From CBDCPI01 sp965220245 (GTDB lineage Bacteria; Chloroflexota; Dehalococcoidia; Lucifugimonadales; UBA3495), in the NCBI GenBank assembly GCA_965220245.1, contig CBDCPI010000011.1:1-64000 (forward strand): DNA of 64,000 nt. Reading direction: 5' to 3'. Below, one piece after another: positions 63,289-64,000 of this stretch; positions within the stretch are counted from its first letter, which is position 1; every line of letters begins with the position of its first letter. The notes beneath the pieces were generated by a model, which was not told the origin of the DNA, made no database searches, and worked only from the letters and a program-made list of their open reading frames with translations. The position numbers and the translations under genes were made by a program.

Positions 63289-64000
63289 ATGCAAGACCAA
63301 AACCTGGAATTGATGGGCCATTTGATGCGCCGGGCTGGCTTCGGCGCTGGCCGGGACGAGTTGGCCTTCCGCGCTGCCAAAGGGTATGAGGCCGCCGTCG
63401 AGGAGTTGCTGCATCCGGGAGAGGAGCAACGAATTAGTGATTACCTAGTCCGGCGCTTCCACCCTGAAATTTCGTCGATGATGGGGCCGGTAGCCCCGGC
63501 GGAAAACTGGCTCTACCGGATGGCAACTACCACGGCTCCCTTGCAAGAGAAGATGACCCTCTTTTGGCACGGCATCTTCGCTACCGGGTACGCCAAAGTC
63601 ATTCACGGCAAGGCGCTGTCGGACCAGACCCGAATGTTCCGCCGCTACGGCATGGACAACTTCCGGACCCTGCTGGTGGAATTGTCCAAAGACCCGGCCA
63701 TGATCATCTGGTTGGACAACCAGGACAACCACAAAGGTTCAATCAACGAGAATTACGGCCGGGAACTTTTGGAATTGTTCTCGATGGGCGTGGGCAACTA
63801 CACCGAGGATGACATTAAAGAGTGCGCCCGGGCCTTTACCGGTTGGACCATCGCCAACCGCACCTATATGGAGCTACGCTCCCAGCGGGACTCCGACTGG
63901 CCCTACGGCCGGATTTCCTGGCATTTCGAGTTCAATCCCGAGGACCACGACGACGGGGAGAAGACTTTCCTTGGGGAGACGGGCCGCTTCAATGGCGAGG
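63289..64000 (+). CDS. DUF1800 family protein, partial at window end
   Basis: From ATG 63289 (GGGAGAGG upstream) 237 codons are open to the window edge. HLMRRAGFGAGRDEL at the N-terminus and MTLFWHGIFATGYAKV, NYGRELLELFSMGVG, ARAFTGWTI in the middle are DUF1800 marks. The family occurs in Bacteria next to a DUF1501 gene and may be a secreted or periplasmic protein of unknown role. The C-terminal half lies beyond the window. Confidence 0.85.
   Translation, partial: MQDQNLELMGHLMRRAGFGAGRDELAFRAAKGYEAAVEELLHPGEEQRISDYLVRRFHPEISSMMGPVAPAENWLYRMATTTAPLQEKMTLFWHGIFATGYAKVIHGKALSDQTRMFRRYGMDNFRTLLVELSKDPAMIIWLDNQDNHKGSINENYGRELLELFSMGVGNYTEDDIKECARAFTGWTIANRTYMELRSQRDSDWPYGRISWHFEFNPEDHDDGEKTFLGETGRFNGE

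Noticed and set aside
1..64000. Whole-genome reassignment of TAG
   Set aside because: Several intact genes (LigA, DGQHR protein, GMC paralogues, 24277 gene) end naturally at TAG, so TAG still acts as stop; only occasional suppression or errors remain possible.
1..64000. CRISPR array
   Set aside because: No regularly spaced direct repeats with unique spacers were seen; the repeats present are palindromic and dispersed.

Overview
The window looks like part of a high-GC bacterial genome, most likely an environmental Chloroflexota (Dehalococcoidia/SAR202-like) lineage. That placement is inferred from gene content: many GMC flavoprotein oxidoreductases, two D-aminoacylase-type amidohydrolases, a TRAP transporter, Uma2 and DUF433/DUF5615 genes, and lipoproteins with long Pro/Thr linkers. 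No rRNA or marker gene is present to fix it.

Region 1 (1 to about 25.4 kb) reads as an integrated mobile element. It carries DUF2513, an ASCH-domain protein, a two-domain dCTP deaminase, an SDR, a Cas4-like nuclease next to a DEAH helicase (each interrupted by one in-frame TAG), a PD-(D/E)XK-like protein, two tandem VirB2-like membrane proteins, lipoproteins, a DndB-like DGQHR protein, a complete NAD-dependent DNA ligase and many small ORFs. Between about 21.3 and 23.8 kb lies a scarred patch: an IS110 remnant between 73-bp inverted repeats, a Swt1-like HEPN protein, and a flavin oxidoreductase that has lost its N-terminus beside a perfect 22-bp hairpin. The right edge is marked by the 5' half of a tRNA-Thr(CGU) gene, a likely attachment site. 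No integrase is visible; it may lie left of the window.

Region 2 (25.4 to 64 kb) is chromosomal and catabolic. It holds five complete GMC oxidoreductases and one fragment, a DctQ/DctM TRAP pair, paired MaoC proteins, a Gfo/Idh/MocA dehydrogenase, two amidohydrolases, an aldo/keto reductase, an FMN alpha-hydroxy-acid oxidase with a SHOCT tail, an HpaB-type hydroxylase split by TAG, an isochorismatase-like hydrolase, a molybdenum hydroxylase large subunit and an enoyl-CoA hydratase. Together they suggest oxidation of diverse alcohols, aromatics and amino-acid derivatives. Interspersed are defence and toxin-antitoxin loci (Septu-like AAA ATPase plus HNH, HicBA, DUF433/DUF5615, orphan HicB), an intact IS4-type element with 16-bp inverted repeats and an 11-bp target duplication, three copies of a TA-targeting MITE, and other palindromic repeats.

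The most striking item is at 52,016: a glutaredoxin-DinB fusion in which the first redox Cys codon is TGA, followed at once by a stem-loop, which suggests a selenoprotein. A permease fused to a right-handed beta-helix (27,781-30,183) is a second unusual architecture.
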